Origin: Hormiphora californensis
Lineage: Eukaryota; Ctenophora; Tentaculata; Cydippida; Pleurobrachiidae
Length of the DNA stretch: 64,000 bases
Assembly: GCA_020137815.1 (NCBI GenBank)
Contig: CM035357.1
Coordinates: 4,741,496 to 4,805,495 of the forward strand
Reading direction: 5' to 3'
Positions 63,015 through 64,000 of this stretch are shown here, one piece after another (the stretch's first letter is position 1; every line of letters starts with the position of its first letter). The position numbers were made by a program, and so were the translations under genes. Below the pieces are notes generated by a model that did not search any database, had not been told where the DNA came from, and was given only the letters and a program-made list of their open reading frames with translations.

Positions 63015-64000
63015 TCACGTTTCAGTTTTATCTTTTTTCTTTTTCTTCGACTTTGCTACACTGGCTTCCGTTTTGGTACCATCCCCCTCCTCTCCTTCCG
63101 GCTTCTTTTTCTTTTTCGGCTTTTCCTCTCCCTCTCCCGTGGCACCCTCCTGCAATGAAGACTGATGAGTTAAAACACAAAAATCAAAATTCAGTCTTCA
63201 GAAACATAAATTGGTATGAAACTTCTCAGACACTTTCAAGTTGAGTTTACCGTTTTCTCCTTCTTCTTTTTCTCTTTCTTTTCTCCTCCAGCAGCGCCCT
63301 CTTCAGCCACTGTATCTCCTTCCTTCTTTTTCTTCTTCTTCTTCTCTTCACCCTGATCCCCTTCCTCACCAGCCGGCTTTTTCTCTTTCTTCTTTTTCTC
63401 TTCCCCATCCTCCCCAGCTGGTTTCTTTTCCTTCTTCTTCTTCTCTCCTTCCTCGCCCCCTCCTTCCTTGTCTTTCTTCTTCTTCTTTTCTTCACCTTCC
63501 TCCCCAGTTTTCTTTTCCTTCTTCTTCTTCTTCTTGTCTCCCTCATCGAAATCACCAACCTTCTGAAATTGAATGGAATGTGTATCATCTGGAGTGGTAT
63601 ATTAATCTGATGAAAGAGTTCCAAATTATCGTGGTAGCACGGTGGCAAGGTAAAAAGTAGTTAACTAATTAAGTTAATTAAATACCTCGTCTGCGTCGTT
63701 GAGTGGTGCAATGGCGGACATGAGGAGGATATCACCGACAGAACGGCCCGATTTAGCAGATCTGGCCATGGATCGGCCAGATTTAGCAGATCTATGGGAC
63801 TTCATGTCAGAGTTGTCAACCACCGCCACCTGATAGAGAGATTGAGGGAATGATCAGGGAAAGAGATTGAGGGAATGCGAGCGAGAGAGAAAATGACCAA
63901 GAAAGAGAGAATTGATTTGATCCTATAAAATAATAGACACCTGAGGTGATGGCGGTCTTTCCACATCTTTCTCCTCTTCCTCCTCCACAATACCCTTCCA
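63015..64000 (-). CDS. 3' part of a Lys/Glu-rich protein, at least 4 exons, family unknown
   Basis: Minus-strand exons 63941-64000 (open at the window edge), 63686-63829, 63251-63562 and 63015-63149, all in phase 0 with GT-AG junctions; at least 216 residues are visible. Exon order: an acidic piece ending EEEEEKDVERPPSPQ; VAVVDNSDMKSH followed by a doubled RSAKSGRSM / RSAKSGRSV motif and GDILLMSAIAPLNDADE; about 100 residues of KKKKK blocks alternating with GEEGE or KPAGEEGD; and the end KSKKKKKDKTET. The composition predicts a disordered, highly charged, possibly coiled protein. No enzymatic or membrane motif is seen. The RSAKSGRS repeat looks like a basic/Ser phosphorylation cluster. The N-terminal part lies beyond the window. 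Confidence 0.7.

Noticed and set aside
63241-63660. 139-codon plus-strand frame rich in Ser/Phe/Pro
   Set aside because: Antisense of the Lys/Glu-rich exon, whose reading is supported by splice sites and phase.

Overview
The window looks like nuclear DNA of an invertebrate animal. It is AT-rich, its genes are split by many short GT-AG introns, and it is crowded with transposable elements. The recognisable proteins (glycine-cleavage T-protein, NRF-6-type acyltransferase, secreted C-type lectin, radial-spoke protein RSPH14) are animal or ciliate-cell proteins. A sponge or another early-branching animal would fit, but the sequence alone does not prove the taxon.

Layout. 1-0.5 kb: a possible minus-strand exon. 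0.8-2.2 kb: a large foldback element. 2.6-7.0 kb: a decayed CR1/L2-like LINE with a PHD finger and zinc knuckle. 7.97-16.63 kb: AMT in 11 minus-strand exons. Its introns hold a second LINE, a 9-copy tandem array derived from its own exon 10, and a complete C-type lectin gene on the opposite strand. 17.77-25.33 kb: an NRF-6/acyltransferase-3 gene in 6 plus-strand exons, with a coding-free LTR element (TSD ACAC) in intron 4. 25.8-28.5 kb: LINE pieces, including a 618-codon reverse-transcriptase ORF.

29.15-46.75 kb: the most unusual region. Two long, nearly identical inverted terminal sequences enclose two divergently transcribed genes. The right gene is an uninterrupted 15-exon Mutator-like transposase of about 780 aa: a C-C-H-H zinc finger of WRKY/GCM1 type, a DDE core and a SWIM finger. 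The left gene has 8 exons and about 249 aa. It keeps the N-terminal exon modules (partly duplicated) and the C-terminal tail of the transposase, but has no catalytic core. The structure resembles a giant MULE carrying a transposase gene and a core-less, possibly regulatory, partner.

47-51.8 kb: Helitron-like, foldback, SINE and LINE remnants. 51.80-55.11 kb: RSPH14 (8 exons, plus). 57.66-59.01 kb: a small 91-aa gene of unknown function (minus) with a 7-nt first coding exon. 59.4-61.25 kb: duplicated sequence, one copy of which looks error-ridden. 63.0-64.0 kb: the 3' part of a Lys/Glu-rich gene (minus).

Three otherwise intact host genes (AMT, the NRF-6-like gene, RSPH14) each carry one single-base frameshift, and one LTR and the 60 kb duplicate differ from their partners by many single-base drops. 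This looks more like unpolished long-read sequence than like real gene death. At least eight copies of one MITE family (TIR with CCCCGATTTA) and many palindromic foldback elements lie between and inside the genes. All coordinates and splice sites were read by eye; no similarity search was run.
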